Assembly (NCBI GenBank): GCA_037039685.1
Contig: JAWNGF010000003.1
Location: forward strand, 4,438,571-4,502,570
Length of the DNA stretch: 64,000 nucleotides
Direction of reading: 5' to 3'
From: Ceratobasidium sp. AG-K
Lineage: Eukaryota > Basidiomycota > Agaricomycetes > Cantharellales > Ceratobasidiaceae
Part shown: piece after piece, positions 35,058 through 48,292 of the stretch
How positions within the stretch are numbered: position 1 is the stretch's first letter
How the letters are laid out: the number at the start of each line of letters is the position of its first letter
Notes under the pieces: generated by a model
Told to the model about the DNA's origin: nothing
Databases searched by the model: none
The model's input: the letters and a program-made list of their open reading frames with translations, nothing else
Translations under genes and position numbers: made by a program

Positions 35058-38000
35058 GGCGAAGCTCACAAACAATCCCGATCCACTGGGCAATCACCTG
35101 GGAGGGATGCAGTTGTAGAAGGGTAGATAAAATTCAATATTCGATGGGCAAGTGTGACTACAACGAGACGCGTCAGTTGACGTTGGAACAACACAACAGA
35201 CGACCAAACAGCGGCCAGCGTGATGTTGGAGAATGTAAACAAAAGACATGGATAGAGAATGAGAAACGAGTCCAATAATCCCACTGACCTCCGATGCGGC
35301 AGTTAGCATATCCTCAAACAACCGAAAGCTGATACGTCACGTTCGACCAGACCAGAGAGTACGATAGTCACGGCAAACAGATAGATAATAGAAGACTATA
35401 CAAAAGAGTGATTAGTTCAAAGTTGCAGCAAGAAGTAGGTATAACGCTCACGATTAACGAAAGTTGTGGGATATCGGCCAACCCAGACGGTGAGCGGAAC
35501 GGTCCCGGCGTCCAATAAGGGCCTATGAAGCCAGATAACTATATATCGACGTCGAAGATTAATACAGTTGTCCGAAATACACTTTATGATAAAATTTGAA
35601 GCAGTGAGGCGACTCGTGGTGCGGAGAGATCGACCAGAGGCTGTTGTTGCTGGTTGTTGTCGATGTCACCGACGAGAGGGACCGTGCGCAACCCTCGAGT
35701 GGCACGTTACGTTTGGACCACGACCATCATGCATCGCCCGGCGCCAGTGGCCACCCCCTTCGTTTCATTTCCCCGCTTAACCGGATAATATTCGCTCATA
35801 AAATCGAGGACGATGTCTAGAATATTCGCTTTACTGGAGGAAACGACATTTTTAGGCGATTTTATCGATGGTCGTGGGAGACCGGGGGTGTTACAAGTTT
35901 TACAGGCCCTCTACACAAGGATCCGCTGATCGTACTTGGAGTTGTTAAGGAACCAGCGTGCGTCATCCAACTCTAACTGTCCGTAATTCATGCCCTTGTT
36001 ACATGGAGTGGCAGTCAGAATACCCTTGAAGTTGAAGTTGCGTAGGGGCGAAACACGGAGAGTTTACCCTTGACAGCAGAAACATCGAGGCGACTAGGGT
36101 AAAAGACCAATCGTAGGTACAACTCGCACAAGTCTTTCCAGGTTGACGATTCTCATCTACCGTAGTAACGACTTGGGGCCACCCGCGAGTTGAACACCTT
36201 GCTTCGTTTCGACCCCTCTGCTCCGCCGACGCTTGCTTACGATGGCACTCTTGTCATCAACAAAGTTAATCGAGCAATGTACGTGCGAACTAGCTGCTTT
36301 TGTGGTGCGCCAACGATGACAATATTGTTCCCATTCGGTTAAACGCACGCTCACCGCCCACCAAGACAGCCTAATATCCGTGTTCAGCCCGACACCTTAG
36401 CCGCGACTTCTCAATCACCACATCTGTCTTACGCGCCGGTGCTATTCATAAGTCGCGCGTAGGCTACCTGATTGGACACATAGGGTCCTGCCAATGGGAC
36501 TTGGTCCCGGTAACCGCGCGGTTCGACAAGCTCGGGTCCGGAGGCGAATGAGAATATCTGACGCTCGCGGCTGTGGCGCGACGTCATCCAGTTCTAGCTC
36601 TGACGAGAGACGAGCTCATACAGATGGCTTGTCTGTGTACCCGTGGTTGCGCCATAATTGCCATCTCTGTCACAGGCCGGGGTGGGGCGGGTAGGATAAC
36701 CCTACAGGGTTAGCGGTGGTGAGTCCATGGTCTACAACGTTTTAGGAGGCTCGTACATTGCATCAGAGTGCGTAGTCACCCCAGCCCAAATACGAATAAA
36801 ATAACCATCCTTTGTATGCCCCAATATAACCTCAATATTCATCATAAAATGACCAATACAGAGATATCATTCCTCGCAAACGTGACCATTGCGGGTCCAA
36901 GTTGAAACGAGGGTTAAACACCGGCGCCTGATCACTGGAAGTCATGGCAATGTTGGATGTTTGAGGATCGATCGCGCCACCCAATTGATGACTCATCACC
37001 CTGAGCTACTGCCGGCGGTGGCGTTGACAGAACTTTATTTGGCTTTACTGAGGTCATTATAATAGCCGCCGAGCGCTCACGGCGAAATCCGTTGCGATGA
37101 TCGTACGTGATCTCAGGTATTCCCGGGCCGACTCCAGTATCCATGATGATCCATCACAATATACACTCCCACAGACAACTTTGATCCCACATTCACGTGG
37201 ACGATAGCAATATTATGACCCTAGTATTCGCGGGACAATGAATCGGGTCATTTATGCTCGTTCCTCAGACTTGGTTTAACTTTTTGTCTACAAACTTCTC
37301 TTGTCGTCAACCCCGCAGAATTGATCTCATCTCAGCCAAGCTGTCTAACTCGTAAAGTTAAAATCCAGAGAGAGGAATTTCACCCATAAATGTCAATCAG
37401 CGCATGATATGAATATCTCCCCTTCCCTAGTGATCCCCCGGGACGACCATTTCACCCGTGCGTCAGGTACGGCCTGTAAACAGACGCATGAGCCCACCAA
37501 CTCACCCTTGGTTCGATGTGTCAAATTTCTATGAACAGGGTTAAGTCTGTAGGCTGGCCGTTATCATATAGTGGCAGACCGGCTTGTTTGTATGCGGTGA
37601 TCTACAGCATTATAGGGCCGCACCGTCATAGATAGAGACCCATCGGAAGCTTAGAACTAGGGTACATGGAACAGGCTCAATACGCGATATCGTTCGAGCT
37701 GAGGGGTCGACGTCTATGAGGGAAATCCGTGAAAAATAAATAAATGACTTGCATCCTGATCTTCCCCGGTCGCTCAAGATATTGCGGAGAACCTTCTCAT
37801 GTCCACGTGGTTCCACATGGCAAGGGCTTCGAATTCTACATCACGACTGGCCGGTGATATTTGCGCGTGTTTAATGGGCTGGGTCGCCAAACGCCGCGTG
37901 CTCGACTGGGGTTCGCGAGCGGGGGGTGATGTCAACCTAAACGTGGCGGGCGATGCCGTCGTTGCCTACGCCAAAATATGTTTCCTCGTATATTTCACTT

Positions 38001-38753
38001 GTAGGTGTTACAGCCACGGCTGCGGCTATCTCGAGGTGCAACGGCAGAATGTGTGTCAGCGTATTTGACACAATGGAAAATGAGGCGGCTTACCTACCCG
38101 GCCAGAAATAAGCTGCAAGGTATCCTCAGGGGCGTTTGTCTATCTCCAAAATATGCCCCATTTGGTGTGGTCTGGGCGAGCAATCTATCCGAGCATGTTT
38201 AAGCCCTGCAGATGGAACAAGCTTCAGAACTCACGCCGGGTTCTCGGAGATACAGGCTCAGACAGGCCCAATACTTGTGCGAAATAACGACATTCCACCG
38301 AGAAAGCGACCCCGCTAACATCGTGGGGAAGCACCCATGAAGATCTCCAGATATATACATGTTTATCCAGGCTCAACTTCCGCTTTGGGATTAATTTACT
38401 GGTATGGTTGTGATATCGGCGTGCGACAAGTTTTGGCAGCGGCCACGGGCTGACGGCAATTGCCTGCCTATGACACAGCCACCAATAGCGATCTGAGATA
38501 TCATATCGCATCGAATGAACGAAAGTAGGTTACCAGTTTCGATCGGTTGTCACCAGTGTCCTGGGCCAATTGGTATTGACCAGCAGATCCCTGAGAAGGC
38601 AAAGTCCGTGTCCCTACCCAAATGAGGTCCCATCCAACTAGCACTCAGGACCAATGACGGCTGACCTAGAGCTACTCGTTGCTCCTGAGTGAATGCGGGG
38701 GCATTCTTTAGAGTTCCAGTACCTCTCGCTCGTTACCGTGGCGAAATGCTCTC
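35058..38753. other. 3.7-kb gene-poor gap upstream of SET1
   Basis: The first 300-500 bp probably hold the SET1 promoter and 5' UTR. From about 35.6 to 38.7 kb I see only short open frames on both strands without motifs, including a 70-codon minus frame at 36932-37144 and an 89-codon plus frame at 37799-38068. No terminal repeats, transposase or reverse-transcriptase motifs, RNA genes or simple repeats were recognised. It may be decayed transposon sequence, but I cannot show that. Confidence 0.45.
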
Positions 38754-38760
38754 TATAAAT
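38754..38760 (+). promoter_or_regulatory. TATA box of the GT8 gene
   Basis: TATAAAT about 90 bp upstream of the ATG at 38847, in a pyrimidine-rich leader ending CACACAATG. Position fits a core promoter. Confidence 0.5.
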
Positions 38761-38846
38761 TCTGCCTCTGCTCTGGCCGAGTTCGTCACCACAGCGATCT
38801 CTCCCTCCTGCCTCTCATCTCAAGCACTCTAAATCTCTTACACACA

Positions 38847-40141
38847 ATGTCTAGCTCAGTCAGGCCCAACAGCGCTTTTGTTACTCTCCTCACCAAACCA
38901 TCCTATCTGCCCGGTGTCCTAGTCTTGCATGACTCCCTTGCCTCGCAGCCAGTATGCAGCGCATACCCTCTGATTGTGATGGTCACCCCCTCTGTTCCTC
39001 ACCAAACCCGCGAGATCCTGCGCTTGCGCGGTATCAAGGTATGTCCAGTCACCGCACAGCACATGAGCCCCACTCACAAGGCTACAGATACGCCCAGTCG
39101 ATGCCATGGGACCTGAACCTGGCAAGTGGTCCGTTGAGCCCAGTGATTCCCGCTTCATAGATGCGTGGACCAAACTTCGGTAAGTGCCTTGAGCCATTAT
39201 AGGATACGCGTCTCACGCCTTGACCATATTTAGCGTCTTCGAACTCTGGGAGTATGAAGTGAGTTTGGGGAAATGTATGCACCATTTCTAGATGACTAAC
39301 GCACAAGTTTCTCTAGCGCGTGGTTCTTCTCGATGCGGACATGCTTGTTCGTAAGAATATGGACGAGCTAATGAATCTCGAGCTCCCTAACAACTGGATT
39401 GCTGGCGCCCATGCCTGCGCCTGCAACCCCCGCCGGCTGAAGCACTACCCCGTGGACTGGTCAGTCGTCTATTGAAATAGGTTGGATTTTCTACTAAACT
39501 CCCAAAATCCCACAGGATCCCGGAAAACTGCGCCCACACCCCAATGGTGCACCCAATTTGCCTGTCTTCGCCACCCCAAATTACTTCCGACTCGCCTCGT
39601 CCATATGGGCTCATTAATTCTGGGCTTGTCGTATGCACCCCCTCGCCGCGCTTGGCTGACGAAATTGAGTGAGTCAGATTGATGCGCCGGCGGAGCACAG
39701 TTACTAAATTGTTATCGCCAGACATTTCCTCCGGACTTCGCCGCGTATTCACGAGTATGCGTTCGCGGACCAAGATTTGATCTCCGACTTCTTCACCGGT
39801 CGCTGGAAACCACTCCCCTACGTCTACAACGCACTCAAGACCTCGCGTTTCACGCATCCTACCATGTGGAGGGATGATGAAGTCAAGGTGAGCCCTCCGC
39901 CGATAGTCCAAAACGCAAAGTTGTGCTTACGTGTTTCACCTATCAGTGTGTGCACTACGTGCTTGACAAGCCGTGGATGGAACGTCCCACCTGGGAAAAG
40001 ACTGAGGCGGCAGAGGCTGTCAAGGTTACCCACAGCTGGTGGTGGGACGCCAAGGATCGTTTGGAGCGCCGCATCAAAGGTGACGACTGCCTTGGTCTGT
40101 GGGATCTCGTTGGCCCCTACCTCAGGGTCACCGTCGCCTAA
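38847..40141 (+). CDS. Glycosyltransferase family 8 protein (glycogenin/galactinol-synthase-like)
   Basis: Exons 38847..39038, 39088..39179, 39234..39258, 39317..39459, 39516..39668, 39722..39887, 39947..40141 sum to 966 nt, 321 aa. GT-A fold retaining glycosyltransferase using a nucleotide-sugar donor. Motifs: AFVTLLTKPSYLPGVLVLHDSL at the start; RVVLLDADMLVRKNMDEL, where DAD is the metal-binding DxD motif; CACNPRRLKHYPVDW; YGLINSGLVVCTPS (the NSG motif); FADQDLISDFFTGRWKPLPYVYN; and CVHYVLDKPW, the family's C-terminal HY-DKPW motif. No signal peptide or membrane segment, so probably cytosolic. The C-terminus is compact with no glycogenin-type self-glycosylation tail visible, so galactinol-synthase-like or another small acceptor is as likely as glycogenin. 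One exon is only 25 nt. Confidence 0.92.
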
Positions 40142-40770
40142 ACCGCTCCAAAACAACTCAGAAATACTAGACAAACCAGCGCTCTCATAGACTTTGCTTG
40201 CATATTCGGATGGGACACTTATCTATTATTTGACTGTCATATAGTTTATTCCTATAGCTGTGTGTAATTGTTTCACTTTGCGCGTTGTATACTCTGTATT
40301 CGTAGCTAGAGCTAATTCTTACTTGTCGTTCTCCCTTCATTTCGGTGCCGTCCTCGGGAGCAGAAAACGCGAGGATTTGTGTGAATTTGACCGGTCCGAC
40401 AACTTGGCCGGACCCGGAACGCCTCACTGACGGGATGAAATCCGCATTGCTCAAACTTGACGACAACCTCTTCCGCTGTGGCATGCGAGTTTCCAGACAA
40501 CTTATTGGTCACACTGTGAATTACTCTACCCTCGTAATGCATTATCCTAGACCCAACACTCCAACACCTAGAGGAACAGTTATACCCCGGACACTGACAC
40601 CGGTTGTAAACAAACACCGCACTCCGGTATCTGCTGAACTCACTAAACTTGTCCCTGTGACAAGCAGGACATTCTTGCCCGGCTGGTCCTGCTCTACCCA
40701 TGTCTGTCCGGCCGCTAATCCTCGCGAAACGCCGGCCGCCGAGATCCGAGATACGCCCAAGTCTATTACA
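40142..40770. other. Intergenic or 5' region of the alpha/beta hydrolase gene
   Basis: The hydrolase frame stays open upstream to about 40345, and an in-frame ATG occurs at about 40435, but the translated sequence shows no family resemblance and the opposite strand is equally open. I therefore treat it as 5' flank, with an earlier start possible. Confidence 0.4.
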
Positions 40771-42334
40771 ATGACTAAAGATGAACGACGGGGCTTGGCG
40801 GATGCGAACTTTGAAAGAATGACGGCAATCAGAAATACTCTTAGCTTAGACTCAAAAGGTGGCACCAACGAGAGTCCCATGTGGACTGTAGTGAATCGGT
40901 ATGCTCCAGAAAAGCCACGCGCATCCAACGACCCTGCGATCACACTTGTATTCTCGCATGCAACCGGGTTCCATAAAGAGGCAAGTGCCACACTTTATTC
41001 ACTCGTGGATCACCTAAATCTTACCTGGACAAAAAAGATATGGGAGACCACCGTCCGCCACCTCATCTCCGCGATTGAATCCAACCCTCTCTATTCGGGA
41101 ATTGGCGAGATATGGGCACTAGACGCCGCGAATCACGGAGACAGTGCTCTACTGAATAAGTCGAACCTCAGTGACATCTGTAAGTTCAAGCTAGGTGGCT
41201 CAATTGGCCGTTTTAGCTTACTTTTCTATAGTTGAATGGTCCGACCACGCGCGGGACATACTAAACTTTATGATCAATTATTTGCCAGAATCAATCGAAC
41301 AACATGGTGTCAGCTTGCAGCCACTCTCGGCATCAGCCGCGCGTCAGCGTCGTGATCAAGGTTTCAAATCGCGCACGATAATCGGTATAGGTCACTCTTT
41401 TGGCGGTTGTGCGCTGTAAGTGTTTCTCATCGGGCCCTATTCCGACGTGTCTGAGGGAGTTCCAAGTGCGAGAGCTGTCATCGACTCTCCTAGTCTTTTC
41501 TCTTCGGTCGTGTTAGTGGACCCAGTTATCTACCCTTCTTACGCAATTCGAGGTCCAGGAATCGACGTGTTAACCAAGGGTGCGCTGGTACGCCGTGACC
41601 ATTGGCCAGACCGGTAAGGACTAGCGCTTGCTATTTGGTCGTAGGCTGAACTATGAGCTACCAGCGAAGCAGCCAAGGCCGGGCTACTTAATTCACCTTT
41701 CTTCAAAACCTGGGATCCTGAAGTATTGGATGACTATGTTAGATACGGGATGTACGAACACGAGGGTCAAGTCTGGCTGAAATGTTCCGGCTTCCAGGTG
41801 AGTTGGTCCTGTCGCGGGAGTATTTTGATTTTAACCTTACTTTTGGCATTTTAGGAAGCCGCCACATTCAGCGAGAACTCTCGACTGCCGTGTGAGGTAT
41901 GGGAACTGTTGCCCTCTATTCCTGAACGCATTCCTTTGAAATGGGTCATGGACTCGACAGTCGGCTTGGTGTAAGTGATATCATGCCGTTTCAACCCCGC
42001 CGGCCCGCAACTCATCGTGATCGGGCCCCACAGGACCGGAGGGCATGACCTCACGCAGCATACCGTTTGGCGACGACCGGCAAATTCGAGCAACATTCGG
42101 ATTAATGGGGCAGGACATTTGGCAAGTTATCAAAGTATATTTAGGGGGTTATGAGGTGTTTACCCCAGTTATTAACAGATCCCTCAAGAAGCGCCTGACG
42201 CCCTCGGTTAGTGTGAAGCTGTTTCATGACTCTCCAGGCTGATGTGTCTCTGTCCGCTAGCTCATGAAATCTTGGATTTCATCCAGGTGGAGCACGGTAA
42301 GAGTGCTACGGAGACGGTCAAATCCAAGCTCTAG
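40771..42334 (+). CDS. Alpha/beta-hydrolase superfamily protein with two GC-AG introns
   Basis: Exons 40771..40980, 41038..41179, 41232..41415, 41494..41613, 41665..41797, 41855..41970, 42034..42121, 42179..42206, 42261..42334 give 364 aa from MTKDERRGLADANFER. Family markers: ITLVFSHATGFHKE, IWETTVRHLI, EIWALDAANHGDSAL, the nucleophile elbow GIGHSFGGCAL (GHSFG), VVLVDPVIYP with the strand after it, and a C-terminal catalytic-His segment GAGHL continuing IPQEAPDALAHEILDFIQ. The introns at 40981-41037 and 42122-42178 both begin GCAAGT and end AG. Each junction is fixed by family conservation (HKE/IWE and GHL/IPQEAPD). The start is uncertain: 40771 is conservative, and an earlier in-frame ATG near 40435 or a separate upstream exon is possible. 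Substrate unknown. Confidence 0.85.
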
Positions 42335-42677
42335 GATCGGATACGCGTCGGAATCCTCCCTCAAGCTTAAGGGTGCGATCACTATTGCCGACCTGGATGG
42401 TCGCAACGTGGTTTTGACGTCAACCCACTCGAGTGATTTACCTTTACTCCCTTGCTAGGTACGGATGGTAGACCCTGTCGATTCTTGGATACGTTTGTTC
42501 GCTATCAAAGTATATATATTGCCGATAAACCACTTATGGATAGAGGCCAAAAGTATTAGCGTAAGGGGTGTATATTCATAAGACAGGGATGCGTGCGACC
42601 AATGAAACAATAACGACGAAAAAAAGTCCCGTAATGAACCCAAAGCAAACACAAATCTATGAGAAACCACGCTGGCG
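42335..42677. other. Convergent 3' intergenic region
   Basis: 3' flanks of the hydrolase and of the single-pass membrane protein gene. Contains a TATATATAT stretch near 42510 and an A-rich run near 42615. No gene seen. Confidence 0.5.
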
Positions 42678-44815
42678 TTATGTTGGGCTCGCCCGCCGGG
42701 ATGATAATGTGGAAGTCGGCGTGGCCGGGAGAAGGATCAACTCTGGGTGGAGTGCCTGATCCGATTCCGGCACGAGGACCGTCTGGCCGCGCGGACGGAC
42801 GCCAAACTCTCGATAGGTAGTTGCTGTAGGGGTAGGGGGAGATGATTCGGCATCACTGTAATCATCGCTCTCCGCCGTGTCGTCGCCTTCCGTCGCAGTG
42901 ACAAATGAGTGGGTCGTATAAACAGACTCGCGTCGATTAGCGTCAGGGGGTGTGGTCGAAGTCATTGAGAAACGGCGTAGATGTGCAGACTGAGATGAGG
43001 CCGAAGCGTTGCTTTCGTCTTGGTGCTGCACCACCGCAGTTGGTTCAGGCCCGGGCTCGATTCGTTCAGGCTCGGACTGGATTTGTGTAGACTCGGATTG
43101 AGGTCCCGATTCGGACAGAGTTTGTTCAGTCGTTGGTTGGGCTTGTTCGGCCTCTGGCTGAATTTGTCCAGTCTCCGTCTGAGTTCGTTCGGGAGAGGCC
43201 GCACTGGAGCTTTCCGTCCTCAACGCTAGTTCGCCAGGGGTATACAGCATCGGACCACGGGTAGGTTGAGCATTTCCCGTGTTCGGGCTCTGGCTCTCCC
43301 CAGTCTCATATTGAGGGGGTAGTGTCGAGAGGTTCTCGCGAGATCGTGCGGCGGCGATCGCCTCTTCTCCATATGGCATTCCGAATCGACCGAGACTTTC
43401 GCGCGAGCTGAGGAATCGGATTTGTTCGGGTGTCGGGCCTGCGCGAGGGTACGAAAACTCGGTGCGGACAAGAGTGGTCGAGATGGGCGCCGAGATGTTC
43501 AACCGTTGAGCAAGCGAGTCGGTCGATCGGGTTGGGGATCTGGAACGCGTGAGGATGAGGGAGGATAAAGAGGGCGAGAGCGTGTGGCCCCGTCCCGAGG
43601 CTCCGCCTGATGCGATAGTCGACACGGACGTGGAGGGTCGATGATTGGATTGGGTACGCGCGGAAGCTACTGAGAGAGTCATCGACGGCCTTGGGTTGGC
43701 GTCAAGCTCGACCGACTCGGAGGGTGCTTCGGACGTGGATCCTTGTCGGTTGAGGGCAAAGAATTGCCGGAATACCGACTTCCGTTTAGGTCTGATCGTG
43801 TTGTGGGCATCACCGTCTGCTGGCGGGCCGGAATCATCCGTCGATTGTCTGATGTGACTGCTCGTCGAGGCTTCTGGAGTTTGGGTTTGTTCGGGTGCGG
43901 TTGAGGTAGTCGAGGCCGCCTGGTGGTGGGTTACAGAAACGGCCTCGTCATAGGCGGGAACGTCGTCTGGGTGAGGGGAAGGTGGAATTTCTTGAGGTGC
44001 GTTCGTTTCAGACGTTTCGGGTCCGACAACTGAAGGGGCGCCAGTTGTACCATTAGGTTCATGCGTGGTCGTGGGACTTGCGGATGCTCGAGAGTGATCG
44101 GTGAGACTTTGTCCGTGTGTACTGCTCGCGAGAGATACCCTAGGCATATCTGGACTCGAATCGTCGAGAAGTGGGACAGCATCGGCGGTTGTGGATGTGG
44201 CGTTTGCGGAGCGGTGGTTAATGTTGCTCTCTTCATCATAGTCGTCATCCGACATGCTGTCACGCTCATTCCGCCTACACAGCATTAGTTCATAGCTCAT
44301 TGGCAAACTGAGGCGTCCGTACCTCACAAGAACAATTTCCTCATCTCCAGCCTGCTCATTATACGCGGGAAGACTCTTGGTGGAAATCTGGCTCGGCCTC
44401 CGGCGTCTACGGCGCCTAGGAGGCCGTGCCGGAGCATCTGCACCGGTTCCGGGGGCTGCGGTTGGTGCCTGGCTGGACGCATTCGTGTTGTTCGTTCTCG
44501 CTGGAGTCGTGTTGGTCGCTGTGTTCGACGCATTACGGACTTGGTTGATGACTTCACGCGTCCGCTTTCGGCGCTTCCACCATCCAAAAGCGACGATCAT
44601 TGCAGCAACAACTACACCGAGGACGACCGGGACCTGGACACGTCGTCGGTTAGCTTCAAAGTAATATACAATTAAACACGTACGATGATTTTTGGCGAGG
44701 CTGAGTTGCTGGTGCTCGACTGTCGGATGCCGAGTGCCCGAGGGACGTGTTCCAACCTCTCGACCGGGAGCGCGTTGCTCTGGGGAAGAACGAGCGCAAC
44801 GATCCACAGACCCAT
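42678..44815 (-). CDS. Single-pass membrane protein with long disordered cytosolic tail and PAY-type motifs
   Basis: Exons complement(42678..44274, 44323..44633, 44684..44815) give 679 aa, exactly in frame. The chosen start at 44815 (MGLWIVALVLPQSNA) gives a signal-peptide-like N-terminus. A longer open frame upstream to 45074 lacks that and would read through the first intron. After about 45 residues comes one transmembrane helix, VPVVLGVVVAAMIVAFGWWK, followed by a strongly basic stop-transfer (RRKRTR) and an RRRRRRR cluster. The tail of about 600 residues is Ser/Thr/Pro rich, with SLPAYNEQAGDEEIVL and DDVPAYDEAV, resembling PY-type Nedd4/Rsp5-binding motifs, and a Gln/Glu/Ser repeat near 43020-43190. 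This layout is common for fungal plasma-membrane or endosomal adaptor proteins. No catalytic domain; exact role unknown. Confidence 0.85.
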
Positions 44816-45200
44816 CCTTAAAGGCATTTTTAATCAAGCAGAGCAATTGGTACGTGAATGGCGTATTTGACCAGAGTGGAGTTCTGTGGTCTCGTGCTTG
44901 GAACTCTACGGCCCAGAGCTCAACGTTCGTGGCAGTCGCTGATAAGGCCAATGCAGCAGTCACAGCAGCAAGAAAGAGTCTGTCAGCGGTCGAAAGCGAA
45001 GAAGGCAAGCACAGACATATCCGCTGTGCAGTGGCAGCCGTGATCCCAACCTTTGTCATAGCCCAATTTCCCATGCCTCAGGGACTGCCTGTCACTCAAG
45101 CGCTCATTCCACTGGGCGTCTCGCGCGGCGAAGGAGCATACATAGTATTTATACTAAATTCAAGTTAATCATCTAGATACATCGCTCTCCGATAATCCCA
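44816..45200. other. Intergenic: promoter of the membrane protein, 3' flank of SerRS
   Basis: The plus strand is open over much of this stretch but carries no motif. I treat it as the promoter of the gene starting at 44815. Confidence 0.45.
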
Positions 45201-46895
<1,695 letters not shown>

Positions 46896-47390
46896 GGCCT
46901 ACAGGTGGTGGTTGACTCGAAATTCGTGCCAGTGACTTGGCTGGTTTCGCGTGGCATATCTGATGATCTTCAGGGTCTGCATCTCTCACTACAAGCTTGT
47001 TGTCTTTGGCCGTCTAATAAATCCTGAAGTTTGTTACAAGCATGGTTTGTGTGCTCAAGATGACCGTATAGACCGAATGCATCCTAAAGAAATTCTGTTG
47101 GTGCCTGCGCGGCCGTCCCCGGAACAGCGTCAAAGTTTCATGCCGCCGGCTCGCCTGATGGCCCTTGAAGGATTACGACAATATTTTAAGTTTGTCGAAC
47201 ATTTATAGCTACAGTTTGAATATACATAAATCCCTGGTAATTATTTGTCTTTGTGTCAGACGCCAAGGGCTCGTCGGGGAATAGGGGGTATCGTAAGTGA
47301 TCGTTCTGTCCAAAGACTGCAAGCATCAGAAGAAACGATATGCAGTTATCAAAGGCTATAGTGCGCCCGACTCACCTGAACTAGCATTAT
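46896..47390. other. Intergenic region (SerRS promoter)
   Basis: About 500 bp upstream of SerRS and downstream of the 249-aa gene. No supported gene. Confidence 0.5.
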
Positions 47391-48292
47391 TCAAGGCATA
47401 TGCCACCATTTTCTCTTTTTGTCTTCCTTTCCCACTCCAGCCAGGCGATCCCAGCTGATAGCCTCGTCCAATAAAGGTCGCGAGGGATAAGCTCTTCCGC
47501 TCCGATCTTCAGAGACTGCTGTACGCGTGGGTGACCGAGCTGCCCTACTAGTCGTTTCTGTCATCTGCGAGCTCCCATCTTCGGCCTTTTCAGGATCGCC
47601 CTTCTGGTGATCCCTTTCCTTCTCCTTGCCACCTCCAAAATCATGCGCACTCCCCTCATTCGCTCGATCCAAGACCGCCACATCAACCGGCCGAGGCGCT
47701 GGAGTCATATGACTGACATCCACCCCGAGCGATACCCCTGCTTCACCACCCGAGACACCGCGCCCGGCTCCAGGGACATCGACGCGCATCGGCTGGGTCC
47801 CGTGGTACGGCTCGGTCCGCGTAGACACCCCTGCGGTTCCTAGAAACGAGGGCTCCGCCATCGGCGGTCGCGTTTCCTGAGCGTCCGAGTCTTCCAGTTG
47901 CCCTCCACACCTTCGAAACCAACGCTTTTTAGGTGTAGGCTCGGAGCCGGGTTGGCGTCTGGTCCGGAAATTGTTTTCGGCCCGGGCACCCAGTTCGACG
48001 GCCTCTGCCCGGCCACGTTCTGTGACTTTGTGGCATGCAGGGCAGCCGTTTCGGCCGCAGGTTGCTATGTTCTAGTCAGAATGATGATATGCAGGGGGGG
48101 GCAAATGGGACATACTTGTGTAGAACCACGGGTTCGCGATGCTCTGACGGGTTTAGGCTAAGTGGATGTGCGGATTTGGGCTAGTATGCGACTCACCACA
48201 AAACAGGAAACTTTGCCGCGTTAGTACCCTCCCATTCATAGATATAATATAAACATACCTAGACAAGCTCCCACGACGGCGACACTACTCAT
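47391..48292 (-). CDS. 249-aa unknown protein with N-terminal hydrophobic segment and CGRNGCPACH motif
   Basis: Exons complement(47391..48064, 48116..48143, 48197..48210, 48259..48292) sum to 750 nt and close in frame. The N-terminus MSSVAVVGACLVSCFVSIAN is hydrophobic and may be a signal peptide or anchor. It is followed by WFYTTTCGRNGCPACHK, a compact Cys/His cluster that could bind metal or form disulfides. The rest is hydrophilic, Gly/Glu/Arg/Pro rich and apparently disordered, with Arg/Ser-rich patches toward the C-terminus, ending KKRKWWHMP. I recognise no domain. The second exon is only 14 nt and the third 28 nt; both are needed to link the hydrophobic start to the Cys cluster without a stop. 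Confidence 0.65.

Noticed and set aside
36500..36720. GC-rich stretch with GGTTCGA-like sequence considered as a tRNA
   Set aside because: No cloverleaf with A- and B-box spacing and acceptor pairing could be made.
36932..37144. 70-codon minus-strand ORF (MDTGVGPGIPEIT)
   Set aside because: ATG-initiated but isolated, with no motif and no adjoining exons that I could connect.
44816..45074. N-terminal extension of the membrane protein (MGNWAMTKVG start)
   Set aside because: It would read through an intron with good signals. The internal start at 44815 gives a signal peptide and a frame that closes at 679 aa.
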